Source of the DNA: Amphirosellinia nigrospora
Taxonomy: Eukaryota; Ascomycota; Sordariomycetes; Xylariales; Xylariaceae
DNA length: 64,000 nt
Direction of reading: 5' to 3'
Assembly (NCBI GenBank): GCA_004123355.1
Contig: SCHM01000003.1
Location: 558,001 to 622,000 of the forward strand
The notes under the pieces were generated by a model. It was not told where the DNA came from. It saw only the letters and a list, made by a program, of their open reading frames with translations, and searched no databases. Positions 46,672 through 59,371 of this stretch are shown here, piece by piece; the stretch's first letter is position 1, and every line of letters starts with the position of its first letter. The position numbers and the translations under genes were made by a program.

Positions 46672-47495
46672 ATGCCTCGTGTAAGTCTCCAAGCTCGTCG
46701 TGAACACGAAACCACCGTCAAACATCTAGATTACTTACTTACAATTGACTCTATGTAGGTCAAGTATATCCTGCTCGACTGTGACAACACCCTCTGCTTG
46801 TCAGAGCGTCTGGCTTTCGAGGCCTGCACCGACTTGACCAACGAGGTCCTTGGAAAATGGGGCAAGTCCGACCGCTACACTGTTGATCAGCTTCTTGAGG
46901 ACTTCGTCGGCCACAATTTCCGTGGCATGCTCGTTGGCCTCCAGAAGAAGCATGGTTTCACAATGACCCCCGAGGAGGTTGATGCTTATGTCGACCGTGA
47001 GCTTGGTGCCGTCACTGCGAAGCTGAGCGAGAAGTGCACATCATGCCCTGGTGTGCCTGAGCAGCTCGAGGCCCTCAAGCAGCAAGGTTACCCCATGTCC
47101 GTTGTCAGTACATCTGCCAAACCCCGTGTCGTCGCCTCTCTGAAGAAGACTGGCATCGACAAATACTTCCCAGACGAGCATGTCTACAGCGCCGCCACCA
47201 GTTTGACCCCTCCATCAAGCAAGCCTGACCCTGCTATCTACAACTACGCCTGCCAGCAGTTGGGAGTGAAGAACTCCGAGTGCGTTACCGTTGAAGACAG
47301 CAAGAGTGGTGCTACCGCTGCTATGCGTGCTGGCATCCCTCTTATCGGTTATGTCGGTGTCTATGGCATCGAGGAGGGACCGGAGAAGATGGAGCAGATG
47401 GCCAAGCTTCTCAAGGAGCAGTGCAACGCCAACGTCATCATGTACGACTGGAAGGAGTTCCCGAGTGCCTGAAGAAGATCGAGGAGGGTTTGTAA
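46672..47495 (+). CDS. HAD-superfamily phosphatase-like hydrolase
   Basis: A haloacid-dehalogenase-fold hydrolase, probably a small-molecule phosphatase or phosphoglucomutase-like enzyme; substrate unknown. Exon 1 is only nine bases (46672-46680, Met-Pro-Arg) and exon 2 runs 46759-47495. The four HAD motifs are in order: LLDCDNTLC (Asp10 and Asp12), VVSTSAKPR, the Lys of SSKPDPAIY, and VEDSKSGATAA. An all-helical cap sits between motifs I and II. One G is missing at about 47462; with it the end reads WKEFPECLKKIEEGL and the protein is 248 aa. Without the tiny first exon there would be no start codon before motif I. Confidence 0.9.
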
Positions 47496-49974
47496 GTCGC
47501 CCACCAACCCTGGTACCTATGTAGGGTCTGGACCTTGAAGAGTACCACAAGCAGGGCTGAAATAATGAGTGATGATGACCAGGATTCACGAGCCTTCCCT
47601 GTCGGTTAGACTCTAGTTGCCATTGCGCACGAATTACCTTAAGAGAAAAAAAGATAACCTAGAGGCAGAACTAGATGATTCGCGGAGAACAATGAGCTTA
47701 GCAATAGAGATCTTCTAGACAAAAACCATGATTAGTGCCGAGATGCCAGAAAATGAGAAAATGAGAAAATGAGAATGTGCATGCGTCGTCGCGACCCTCT
47801 TCGACGATACCGGTTAATTGAGGTCAGCCCAAGCCTTGGTATGGCTGCTCACCGCTTCTGCATTCTATGAGATGTCATCTAATACACAGTGAGACATATG
47901 CACCGCCTGACCTCGGGCATCTGGATTGGCTACGTGAATTCTAATCAGCAGACCAAGGTGCTGTTAAGGGGCACCCCAACGAAATCTGGACAATTAGCTC
48001 ACCAAAACCTAAGTTTCCTAAAATATCACCGTTTTGAGCGTCTGCTTTACTTGATGTGTTGGCGTGGTGCTAAGACATCTATGACAGTCTTGTACTGCGT
48101 AGCCGTCTACTGTGATGAATCCTGTCTCACTATAGTTACCTGGACTGAATGCGAACTGTCTGAAAAGGGGGCCAAGAAGAGAAGCTGAAATGTATCCCTT
48201 CCCAGTAGAAATTATATATCCCTTTCTGGATCTTTGGATGTGCAGTTCAGGGCTCCTCTCTGTGCGTTTTCGTCATTGGTGTGCATGACCTACATCTATG
48301 GATATGGAAACGAGTGGGTGTGAAATAGAGGCGGATCGTACAACCTCTGACAGTCTGCTCTGACCTGTCCAAAAAGTACTCTCGGCGGGAATTATATATG
48401 GTAATAGTGGAACATTGTTTCCACATTAGGCGATTCGATTGGAGCATGGCCACAGTTCGCAACTCGTATTCTTACCCTCCAACAACGGCGCGTGAGCCTC
48501 TGATTGGAGGCGGGATGCCAACGAGAAAGTGTAGGCGCTCCGCACGGCTTGCATGCATGATCGTCTCTGTGCAACGAAGACCGAGAGAATTGCGCTGGTC
48601 AGTTAGTAGCAAGACCAAACAACGACGATAAACACACAGCTCGATGCATGTAAGTGTCTATGTTGTTAGGCAACTTGAAGCGGCGGCTGTGCGGCACATT
48701 TCCAAGTTTACCGGCTGCAGTTCAACGCTAGCAGCACGTAGACTGGGGCATGTGATTCCGAGATGTTTGAGATGATGCAAGGGCTAACAATAGCCACTAA
48801 GCACAACATCAGTTGCAATATTGGTTTCTACACAGTAGGGCCTTAGATCAAATATCGTGGATATTACCAGTTTCTGAGGTTGTGTACGAACACATGAGGG
48901 CCCTGACACAACCAACGCCTGCCAGAGCAGGTAACTGGACACTTACTTGCTGTTGTGTGGTATTGGACTAATACAGAACCGAAAATCGACATGGAAACCT
49001 AGTCCTCTACAATTGTTTGGTAAAAACATAAGTAATCATCTCTGCAGCAGACAGCTATCACAACTCTAATAGAAAACAGGCACGCGCATTAGTTGATGCT
49101 ACATCTGTCAGGTCTTTCATTCAGCACAGTACAGTACAGTATATTGCATGATAATCCCCACCTGACCAGCATCCAGTGTAGCGGCCAATCTCATAACAAC
49201 AGCTGAAATGGGGGCGCATAGCCGTGGCTTGGGATTAAAATTACGAGCTTTCATGATAGGTGGGGCGATGCAATGCTAGCGCACACGGACAAAACGCCCC
49301 AAGCTTCTGACTTCAAGCCCCGGCCAGACCCGGCGGGCCAATGACAGTGACGGGACGTGGTCGTATTAGGCAAAGACACGGATCGAAGACCAGCGCTACG
49401 ACGTCTAGCGCCACGCCTAAGCCCAGCAACCAATTCCCTGTCATAGAGATCTGCTTTTCTCATTTTTTTCTTGGGCCAGCTTCCCCGGACGGGAAGCAGG
49501 AAGAATCCTTGGATGAGCTAGGACCAATTCCGCGTAGTCCCCTTGACTCCCAAGCCAGAGGGATGCCTTCTTGAACGCGACCAAGTACTGGCTCCGGCAC
49601 GACTACATCAAAGGTGGGAGGTGGAAACTAGAAAAATGAGGTACTCTTGCTCTCACGATACCTCGCATTTATACAGTATAATTTCATCTTTTATAAGTGA
49701 TCCGCTGGCACGCTACAGTGTAGTTTCTTACCTTGATTTTTTTTCCGCTTGTGTCCCTCCCCTTGACGTCCACTGTGCCTTAAAGCGTAATTCTCTCCGC
49801 CCTCGCATTTTCTCTCCCAGGTTCCCTCCTGTTTATAAAGAATTAATACGAAGTAGTTTTCCTGTTAATATAGTTACTCGCTCAAGAACAACTCTTCCCG
49901 ACACTCGTTTGAAAAAAAGTTTTGTGCTGTTATTTACATACTTTATATCTCACCATAATAGTTTAATCGTCAAT
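47496..49974. other. 2.5 kb intergenic, no gene recognised
   Basis: Contains three copies of AAAATGAG at 47751-47774 and a CAGTA repeat at about 49126-49142. The last 250 bp before the next gene are pyrimidine-rich with a T-run near 49737, as in a fungal promoter/leader. No supported coding sequence. Confidence 0.5.
47751..47774. repeat. (AAAATGAG)3 short tandem repeat
   Basis: Three perfect 8-bp units in the 3' flank of the HAD gene. Confidence 0.9.
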
Positions 49975-50695
49975 ATGCGTTTCACTTCCTTCATCGTCGC
50001 CGGCCTTTGCGCCGTTGCTGCCAGCGCCCAGTCCTCTACCACTACTGTTGCCGCCTCCTCCAGTGTCAGCAGCGACCCGGCCCAGTCCTCCGCTGCTTCG
50101 CAGATTGAGATGTGCCTCAAGGCTTGTAAGTAGAATAACTTGAACCTTGAGGACCCGGGGGAATAAGAAATGGCTTGAATACACGCGAGCCGTAATAGAG
50201 AGGGGGAATGGTGGAAACAACGTGCAATGAGCCTCGAGATCATGATCTAACCTACCTTCTCAATATAGGCGACCCTAGCGATACCGCGTGCCGCGCCCAC
50301 TGCATTGCTGTCCCCAGCCCTGACAACCAGAACGTGAACGCGACCACGTCTTGCGTGGCTAACTGCCCGCAAGGCAACGGCACGGCTGCCGACAACCAGG
50401 CCTACGCCAACTGCGTTCAGGGCTGTATCGGCCAATACTACTTCACCAACACCGGCACACCGAACCTAGCTACCAGCAAGGCCGGCAACGGCGGCAGCAG
50501 CGCCTCCGTCACCCAGGTCCCCACGACTATCGTCAGCGACGGCTCAACCATTGTTACCTCTGTTCCCAAAACCGTCTCCAGCAGCGCTAATGGCCCAGCG
50601 GCTACCACCTCGACTGACTCTGGAGCCATGGTCTACGGTCCGTTGGTACCGGTCTGACTCTGTTCGGTCTACTCGCTGGCTTCATTGCCTTGTAG
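49975..50695 (+). CDS. Cys-rich secreted GPI-anchored protein, unknown function
   Basis: Not assignable to a named family with confidence. Two exons fit: 49975-50125 and 50269-50695. A signal peptide (MRFTSFIVAGLCAVAASA) precedes a Ser/Thr-rich stretch, then about eight cysteines in C-x3-C style pairs (MCLKAC, CRAHC, CVANC, CVQGC), then NGTAADNQAYANC and a Ser/Thr stalk. One C is missing near 50640; with it the tail reads GPVGTGLTLFGLLAGFIAL, a convincing GPI signal, and the protein is 192 aa. Without it the tail would be lost and the protein would appear freely secreted. This layout is common among fungal surface proteins induced in development or host contact. Confidence 0.8.
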
Positions 50696-51045
50696 ATTAT
50701 ATCGTATACCAATCACACCCAGCATAAAAAACGGGGTGCATAATTGGCGATTTTGGGGGGAGGGGGGGGAATCGGATAGGTTTGGTTGGATGAGCGACGC
50801 GTTTATTTATATGTTTATTCGGCAGGAAGAGGATAAAGAGTAATGTTACAAGTCCAAGTCTGCATGATAAATGCCTTGGGTTCTTGGAGACGAGGATGGT
50901 TAGGTTGTATAAAGCATGTCAGCCGAGACGGAGCTAATAATGCGAGCTTAATTGGCCACTATTTGAATTCCTCATTCGTGTGGTCAAACTTCTGATGGTG
51001 ATTCATTCATCCTAATCATGTGGCATTGAACTAAATTTCCGTCTA
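50696..51045. other. Converging 3' flanks
   Basis: The 3' flank of the Cys-rich protein gene and of MDE1. A G-run (GGGGGGAGGGGGGG) lies at about 50755-50768. Nothing else is seen. Confidence 0.5.
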
Positions 51046-52027
51046 CTACTTGGTAGCTAACTTCCCACTTGGCAGGGTCTCCGGGATGTCACTCAACCAA
51101 GGAATACCGAGATGCTTCATCTGTACTGCCAACTGAAACAAGTAGTCCAAACTGTATGATGCAGAACATGTCAGTTGCTTATGTAAACCCATATGATATA
51201 ACGTGGTGAATTTCACTTACCTCTCACACATGGTCTTCGCCTTGTGTACGTTATCACCCCATACATAAACACCGTGTCGACGGACGAGGACGGCATACGT
51301 GTCGGGATGCTTGTCCATAGCTTCCTCGAGGAACTCGGTAAGATCCTCTTCATGGGCCGTGTTCTCGATCACCGGGATGCGCAACGTGTCATGATACCCC
51401 AGGTTCCCCGACTTCTGAAACCCACGGCCGAACCCCTTGATCTGCTCGATGTTGTTGATCTCGAACAACTTGTCACGGCCCGGGCCCTGCGTCTCGAGCA
51501 GCAGCGTCACCAACACCGCCACTGAGAGTGAGTATGGATGCAGCATCCAGCTCCGCGCCGCGTGAAGGCAGCGAGGAATAATGGAGTGCATTGAGAGGGC
51601 CTACCGTGCGGAGGCGAGCGCACGTAGGTCCGATTCTTTAGGTCAGGCTGCTGTTGCTGGAGGGACAAGACGTAGAGATCATCCGCTTTCATCAGCTCCT
51701 TCTGTACACCTGAGGGCGCGATGTAGACCAAGTCCCTAAAGCGTAGACGTGTGAGTAGGTGAAACTCATCCAGGAATTTTATAACTAATCAGATGATGTG
51801 ACGTCACAGAAGAAAGTGAAGAAAGTGAATGTGATATTTTTTGCTTGCGACTTGGAAGAGGTGGTGTCTCACCCGTCTCGAATCGAGCATCCACCTCCTG
51901 TCCCCGTAACCCAGCCCAAGTTCCAAAATTTAGCACATAATGAAGGGATCAGATTCGCTGGGTGGTCCTGGTCTTCGGATTTGACGAGGTGGTGATTGTT
52001 CTCGGGCTCTTGTTGGGTACTCATCAT
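51046..52027 (-). CDS. mde1: Methylthioribulose-1-phosphate dehydratase (MDE1/MtnB)
   Basis: A zinc-dependent class II aldolase-fold enzyme of the methionine salvage pathway. Exons fit at 52027-51873, 51735-51221 and 51151-51046. Family blocks are [56 protein letters not shown] (the His-x-His zinc ligands), [11 protein letters not shown] and [10 protein letters not shown] (third zinc His). One G is missing at about 51519, changing the frame right after HTHSQW; restoring it gives 258 aa, normal for fungi. The start could be either of two adjacent Met codons. It is divergent from calnexin, about 1.4 kb away. Confidence 0.93.
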
Positions 52028-53454
52028 TTCACCCTGCTAGGGCCGTAACTGGTTACCTAAGCCGAGTTGTTTGACAGGTGTCTTTTGAGCGTCTGTTAAA
52101 ATCCCGGCGACTTAACGCTGGTTCAGGAAAGGGTGTAATATCGGCTGTGACTGAAAGGGTGCTGTGAGAGGCGGCGGGTTTTTGGACGTTTAGAACCTGA
52201 TGAGGCTAAAGTCGATGGTTGTGCGGCATGAACGCTGATTGATCCATAATTGCTGCTTCTGCCTCGATTCCCCACTCTAGCGCTCGACGTTCTATTTCTC
52301 CAAAATGGCATCACCGGATTAGAGAGAGATCCACGCTCGCTCCATTCTGTATATATCATCACTACGTGCCTCACCCATTCTGAGGGGCCTCTTATTAGAT
52401 TTTGGCAAGATCGTGCGTTCTTATCACGAACAAAACGTAAGTAATCGTTCGACTCTTCGGGGTTGGAAAAAACCATATCTGCTGTTCCTAAGTATCTGCC
52501 GTTTCTTGAAGGCCGAGGGAGTTAATAACGGAATGGAATGAAAAGCCCTAGACAGTCTATATTCCCGGGGCTATACGGCCCTGTAAAGAGAACTGTAGAT
52601 AATTGCGGCATGATTCTTCAAACTGCCATGGTATCAGGAGTATTAGGTATCTAGGTAGTTAGATCAATGTCACCACCTCAACTCACAAAAGATAGCAATA
52701 GACGAAGCTAGAGGTTCACTCCATTGAGGCATTCTAATTGTTATATTAAATTTACGGGAAACGGTCAAGGGGAGTCATGGTTGAATACCTTTTTAGTAAG
52801 CTTACCAAAGGTAGCCCAGTGTTCAACCAATCGAAGCCGTCAATTGGTATGATGATGGTGGTGTTTGAAGAAAACAGATGGCCCCAGAGTCTGCTAAATA
52901 CGGTGCTCTTGGCAGATAATAGTGCTCCGCATCAACGCATTGACGGGGATTTATAGAAATAGAGGCTTTCCGGTGTGGGGCGCAGCCAATCAGAGCTTGG
53001 CAATACAGCGAAGCCACGGGGTCCTGTGTCCCAATAGACACCCCTGTCCCTGCCTGCCTGCACCTTGCTAGAATACCTGCTAGAATACAGGTCCCTAACC
53101 GTAGCCCGTAGCTTGCCGTGGCCCCCGATTGCGCCTCCCCCAAAAAGGCCACGTTGTGGTGTTCTACCAAGGTGGAAAAGGTTCTAGCAAGTTCGCAGAT
53201 AATAAATTTCCAATTCATCATCTGCCACCTTCCCTTCATTGTCTCTCTTCTTCTTCCGACTGACTCTCGCGGAGAATTTCTTTTTCCTCGTCGGCTCTGG
53301 GAGCAATCAATCAATCATCCTTTCCCATCAACCTCGCCCGTCGTTGCCGCGGCATACTGGCACCAGGCTGCTATTGATTGATACATTGATAGGTAGCCCA
53401 GCTTCTTAGTTCATCTTTTTACCTGTGTGCCATCCGTCCTCGACTCCCGCCGCC
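52028..53454. promoter_or_regulatory. Divergent region between MDE1 and calnexin
   Basis: Contains a CCAAT box at about 52986-52990 with a CCACG 23 bp downstream; this spacing is wrong for a canonical ER-stress element (9 bp). TCTTCTTCC-type pyrimidine sequence lies before the calnexin start. No supported gene. Confidence 0.35.
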
Positions 53455-55391
53455 ATGCACCTAAACTCAGCCGTGGCCGCTGCCTTACTGGCAAGCGGTG
53501 CTCAGGCACATGGCTTCCACGGAAACCCTCACGGTTTCCCTGGCCAAGATCACGTCCCAGGTGCCGCCGCCCCAAGCAGTGCTACTGTCTCCTACACTAT
53601 GCCTGCTGAGCTCCCTACGTTTACCGTGAGTCCATTCACCCCCAGCTCCTCGGCCTATTGTATAGCAGAGAACGTCGCTCTTGCTAACTCCCTGTCTCTC
53701 TTCGCAGCCTTCTACCATCAAAGCCCCGTTCCTTGAGCAGTTCACCGGTGGATGGGACTCGCGATGGAAAGCCTCGCACGCCAAAAAGGACACCGCGGGC
53801 TCAGAGGAGGAGTGGGCCTACGTTGGTGAATGGGCGGTCGAGGAGCCTTACATCTACAATGGGCAGGTCGGCAGCAAGAACCTCGTCGCCAAAACGCTGC
53901 CGCCCACCACGCCATCTCGGCAAAGTTCCCTAAGAAGATCGACCCCAAGGGCAAGACCCTCGTCGTACAGTACGAAGTCAAGCTACAGAGTACGTTCCCC
54001 TATGTCCCAAACTCAACGCTCTGCTACATATGCTGATACCTCTATTCAGAGGGCCTTGAATGCGGTGGTGCATACATGAAGCTCTTGCGTGACACCAAGG
54101 CGCTTCACCAGGAGGAGTTCAGCAACGCTTCTCCTTATGTCATCATGTTTGGTCCCGACAAGTGCGGCCACACCAACAAGGTTCACTTCATCTTTAACCA
54201 CAAGAACCCAAGACGGGTGAATACGAAGAGAAGCACCTTTCCGCCCCCCTCAGGCCGATATTGACAAGGTCTCGCACCTCTACACTCTGATCGTCCAACC
54301 CAACAACACCTTTACCATCCAGAAAGATGGTGATACTGTCCGTGAGGGCAGCCTTCTAGACCAATTCGCGCCGTCTGTCAACCCTGAGAAGGAGATTGAC
54401 GATCCTAAGGACACCAAACCCGAGGATTGGGTAGACGACGCCCGTATCCCTGATCCTGAGGCCAAGAAGCCTGAAGACTGGGATGAAGATGCGCCATTCG
54501 AGATTGTCGATGAGGAAGCCACGAAGCCTGAGGATTGGCTTGAGAATGAGCCCTCAACTGTCCCTGACCCAGAGGCCCAGAAGCCCGAGGACTGGGATGA
54601 CGAAGAGGATGGTGACTGGGTTGCCCCTATTGTACCCAACCCCAAGTGCGCCGAGGTCTCTGGCTGTGGTCCCTGGACTAAGCCCATGATCAAAAACCCT
54701 GATTACAAGGGACCTTGGACTGCACCGTACATCGACAACCCTGCCTACAAAGGTGTCTGGGCTCCTCGCAAGATCGCCAACCCTGACTACTTTGAGGACA
54801 AGACTCCTGCTAACTTCGAGCCTATGGGTGCTGTAAGTTGACTTATCTAGCTTCATCGAAGGTGCGTGTCACTAACTTAAGAACTAGATTGGATTTGAGC
54901 TTTGGACTATGCAAGCCGATGTTTCGTTCGACAACATTTACATTGGTCACTCCGTTGATGACGCCAAGAAGCTGGCCGATGAGACTTTCTTCCTGAAGTT
55001 CCCCGTCGAGAAGGCTCTTGAGCAAGGCAGAGAAGCCCAAGGAGTCCGCTAAGCCCAAGTCCCATCTGATTTGAAGTTCTTGGATGATCCCGTTACCTAC
55101 ATCAAGGAGAAGCTCGACCTTTTCTTGACCCTTGCCGCCAAGGACCCTATTGAGGCGATCAAGTTTGTCCCTGAGGTTCCCACTGCTATCGGTGGGCTTC
55201 TCGTCACTCTCATCGCTCTCGCTGGTATCCTTACTTCTGGAGGCAGCGCCCCTGAGCCTGTCAAGAAGGCTGCCGCTGATGTGAAGGAGAAGGCTAAAGT
55301 TGCCAAGGACAAGGCTGCGGAGGCCATCTCTACCGGTGCTGAGAATGTGAAGGCAGAGGCCAACAAGCGGGCCACCCGGGGCTCGTCGTAA
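53455..55391 (+). CDS. cnx1: Calnexin, ER lectin chaperone
   Basis: A type I ER membrane protein that binds monoglucosylated glycoproteins during folding. Exons fit at 53455-53625, 53708-53989, 54050-54832 and 54888-55391. A signal peptide is followed by the lectin domain ([29 protein letters not shown] with its Cys pair, [10 protein letters not shown]), the P-domain with repeated KPEDW units and the [13 protein letters not shown] / [13 protein letters not shown] repeats, then [22 protein letters not shown] single membrane span ([15 protein letters not shown]) and a Lys/Ala-rich tail close it. Five single-base problems occur: A missing near 53893, C missing near 54209 and 54246, a surplus G near 55026 and C missing near 55059. 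Corrected, it is 580 aa. Confidence 0.93.
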
Positions 55392-56499
55392 AAATGCTAG
55401 CTGATGTAGGAATTCCAGCGAGACGTAAAAGCGATACCTATCCGTGGTGTGAGGTTGGGCAGAAAAAGGCCAAGGCCTGTAATACTATGTCACAAGTATA
55501 GGGTCTTCCGTTGAACTACTATCGGTTATTTGCATGGCGTAGGTGTGTATTTCTACTCGTTTACAATAAAGTACTCCAGTTTACATATCGTTAAAACCAA
55601 TCTTGTGTGAATTCTATTGTTACGTGTATGTCATGGACATCTTACTGTAATAGGTTCACGGTCAAACCCGGCTTCTATGACCTGATGCCTCGTAAATCCA
55701 GTCACCAACTCCCCAGAAGCCATCCGCCATGATGAAAACTTGATGTACGCGAGTTGAAACCTCAATTTTCAAAAGGGATCACCGGGTCACTGAGGTATTG
55801 GTCGAATGCATGTAGAGTTTTCGTTTCGACAGTTAGCACAATTCATTGCTTAAGCCGGTAGCCTGAGCTGCTAGGCGTTTACTGAGCAACTTATTGTATT
55901 GTAGCCAGCAGCGGATTTAGTGACTGGGCATTTAATATATCTCTACCCGATCTACAGCAAGAGCAAACTATAATAAACAAGACTCCATGTTTAGTTCGAT
56001 AAGTCTAGAAGCTCTTTCTCTGTCCTCGTTGCTCTACGAGATAATAGAAACACTAAAAACTCTAATGTCCCTCGCAGTCATATCAAACGAGAGAAAGAAG
56101 TGAAATACCTCTTATAATTACACGCAATCATTGCAACATCCATGAAGTCGGGAACAAAAAAGCGTTTTTTTTGTTTTATTTTGTAAGGGGGGGTTTAACT
56201 GTTTCTTATTTATTCCTTCTCCATATCTGACTTCGGGTATCATCAACACTGCTGCCTAACCGGGCGCCGCCGTTCGTAGATCTCACTAACTCATAACGCA
56301 GCCTCATAATTCACTCAACGTAAACTAGACATTATTCAAACTCATGTCGTTTGTGTTCCCGAGTCCCACCAAACAAAAGAAAAAAGTGCTGTTTGCAATG
56401 ACAGAGGTTCGCCCTCAACTCTCGTGTTTTGATCGTCTTCTTCGCTTTCCTTCTAGACAACAGCTCGTCTCTCATCCCTCGGCTTCCTCGCGAAACCGT
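55392..56499. other. Intergenic, converging 3' flanks
   Basis: The 3' flank of calnexin and of the methyltransferase gene. AT-rich with T- and G-runs near 56167-56192. No gene recognised. Confidence 0.5.
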
Positions 56500-59371
56500 T
56501 CAACATCCTGTAGCCCGCGCCACAGCTTCTCCCCTCCTCGACGACCTCATGCACACCTCGAGGCACTTGCCTGCCTCGCGCACCTCAGCAGCGTCGAGCC
56601 AGAGCCGGCCCTCGCCCGCCACCTTCTCCATCTCGCAGCGGAGGAGCCAGCGCTCCCACGCCCAGCCACCGGCAAGCCCAGCGATGCCGGCGGCACCCTC
56701 GGTCGACCCCTGTAGAATGGCCTTGACTTCGAGGGACCTGTCGACGCCGTTGCTGTCGCGCACGACTGGCAGTGGCTTCTCTCCGGCCGGAAGCTTAGTG
56801 TGGCCCATCGGGAGACACATCCAAGCGCGGCGGACCTCTTCAAAGCCGGCTCGGCCCAGGCGCCCAAGGAAGAGACGGGTGGGGCTCGGGTCGTAACCTA
56901 GAGTCTTGAGCGAGAAACCGAACTCGACCGACTTAGCGAGACCGAGCGGGCCCGCATTCATGATATCTGAGTCGATTACTGAAAAGTCGAGGTAGCCGCC
57001 GGGTTTTAACACTCGCATCACCTCGGTCAGACAGCCCTCCCACTCATCCGTGCCATTTTCTCCAATAAATTTGATGATGGAATGAAGCTCACGCGCCGAC
57101 ACGAGATCAAAGTGCGCATCGGGGAAGGGTAGTTTCGTAAGGCGTTCAACAGCGACCTGTCGGTGGTTGGGGGGGCCCCGGATATTGCAATTGGACAGTT
57201 GACGGATCGCCTTGGTGGTCACTGAGTAGACCTTTGTGTTGGGGTATGCGATGGCACAGTGCCAGGCCCATTCACATGTCGCCTGGCCACCCAGATCGAG
57301 AATGCGCGTGCGGTCTTGCGCGCCACCGATGCGAGAGAGCCTCGCCAGCTGCTTAGCGATGGGGGCGGAGAAGAGTTTCCCACCGTTCAGAGCCTTGGTT
57401 GCACTTACGTGCCAGTTGGCTGTGGCCATTTGAGCTAACGCTTCGTCCTCCTTTTCGCGCTTGAGTCTCTCTGGGTCATCTACGATAACATCGTCACCAC
57501 GAACAACATTGGCGCTCATGCGCTTTTTAGCTGACTGTGGCACCACTGATAGTTGATACTTGCCAAGGAGCTGGTTGCGATGCGCCTCGCGTAAAGAAAC
57601 CCGTTGCGCCTGGAGAGCTTCAAAACGGGGGAGTCGGTGAACAAAGGTGTCCTGTGGGCGAGATCGAATGATATAGTCCTGGAAAGCTCGGTAATATGCG
57701 GATTCCTTGCGAGCAAATGCAGATGGAAGAGTTCGCGGAATGTTTGTCCTGAATGGCAAATTCTGAAAATCGAACGGCCTTCTTCTTTTGCGTGATCGGT
57801 GACTCGTCGACTTCTGTCTCCTTTTCCTTGGTTTCATCCTCTATATGGATTTCGAGGGTCTGTGACTCTGACTCGGAATTTGACTGTGCTTCTTCCTCAA
57901 CATGGACGCCTTGGAGGTAGACCTTCTGAGCCATAAGCCAAAGTTCCGTGCGGTCTAGGTTTGAGAGAGCCACTGCCTGCTGTTTCTTTGCATACTCAGG
58001 GTCGTACACTGTTACAATCTCCGTGGCTACTAAATCCTCGCTTGGGGACATCGGGTCGACTGCGGCAGTGGGTGACGTAAGTGGGCTTCTCTGTTCAACC
58101 CGTCGTGCAGTTAGAGGGTCCTCCGGAAAAGTGTGCCTGGATTCTACGACCTGCTCGATTATAATGGGCCTGGCGGTGGGCATGCCATCCGACATAGTAC
58201 CCCTGATTTCGACAACATGCTCGACTGGCGCTGAAGAGGCAAGCCATGGTAAACGATAAAACTGCTCAGCAGTAGTCGATGTGGGCGGGACAATGTCTTC
58301 AGGGGCGACGGAAGGCAGATGCCACGTGTGTCTTGCTCGCGGTGAAAGCCCAGAAAAGAAACCTCCTGGAGATGGTATTTCGAGACTTGGCAAGCCAGGT
58401 TGCTGTAGCCCAGTTGCTAGCCTCAATAATGGCCTAGGACCAGTAGTAAACAGTTGGCGACTTTGTTGTGTCATTTCGGGGACCCTATCTTCTGGAACTT
58501 CAATCACCTGCTCAGACTGATATTCATCATCGGTATCCTCGCTTCCGGATAAGGCTTGTAGCGTTTCTAGGGCAGCCGGTTGTAGTTGAACACCAGACCA
58601 GTCTCCCAGAGGAACCTCATCGCCTAATGCCATAACTGGCGTTACCGGTGCAGACATAGCAGCCATCTGATCAGACGTGAAGCTGCCATCTAAAGAAGGC
58701 GGTGCTGAGATTGTGGGCACTACTTGAGCTTGCTGGGATTGTAGGTAAGAAATCACTGCTGGGGACATCTCAACCTTTGCGGGCGGTGTCGGAGGTATCG
58801 GCGAGGTGAACTTCCTGAGATTTGATCTTGCAGACCAGTTTTCCGGATTAGGGTCTCGCTGAGTCGGGATGACTAAGGGTGGCAGGCCACGATGAGATGC
58901 CGAAGACATGGTTCTCGAGTGCTTCATGGGAGCAGCGCGTGAGCTACCATGGCGCCTCTGCAACGACGAAGTAGTTGTCATCTTTGGTCGGGTCTCTTCG
59001 TCATCTGATACATCGTATATATCGTCAAACTCTGTGACATCAGTACTAACACTCGTCCGGTTCCACGGATTCGAGGATGATGACGGTGAATTGCTCTCGT
59101 CAAAAGACGCGGTCGAGGGAGAGTCAGGTAGTATCGGTGCCGACATGTAGTGAAAGCCACGCGGGGTCGGGAAGTCGTCAATACGCGGCGACAGCCATTG
59201 TACTATCTTATCATTTGACTGGCGAGCCTGAATCCTGCGTTGGCCCTGGGAAGCCCGCTTACGTTGTGAATCCTCAGGCTCTTCCATTATGGTATTAAGT
59301 GGCCTTCGAGCCAGCGAAGGTGACGGGGGTTGTTGGTAGGTGGTCGACGGTAAGAAAACTAATTCAGACAT
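56500..59371 (-). CDS. Large SAM-dependent methyltransferase domain protein
   Basis: About 957 aa: a long low-complexity N-terminal half (Ser/Pro/Glu-rich, beginning MSELVFLPSTTYQQPP) followed by a class I methyltransferase domain. Domain signs are motif I RILDLGGQATCEWAWHCA, the acidic position in VYSVTTKAIR, FDLVSARELHSIIKF and the post-motif VMRVLKPGGYLDFSVID. This arrangement is a known fungal family without an established substrate; LaeA-type function should not be assumed. The two halves lie in different frames; the switch is near 57735-57765, between KKAVRFSEF and ARKESAYYRAFQDY, and needs one extra or two missing bases. The Met at 59371 is chosen; the frame stays open upstream but lacks an ATG. 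Confidence 0.82.

Noticed and set aside
52986-53017. ER stress element (CCAAT-N9-CCACG) upstream of calnexin
   Set aside because: Both half-sites are present but separated by about 23 bp, not 9.
52823-53314. 163-codon minus-strand open frame upstream of calnexin
   Set aside because: No domain, unusual composition, and it occupies the probable calnexin promoter.
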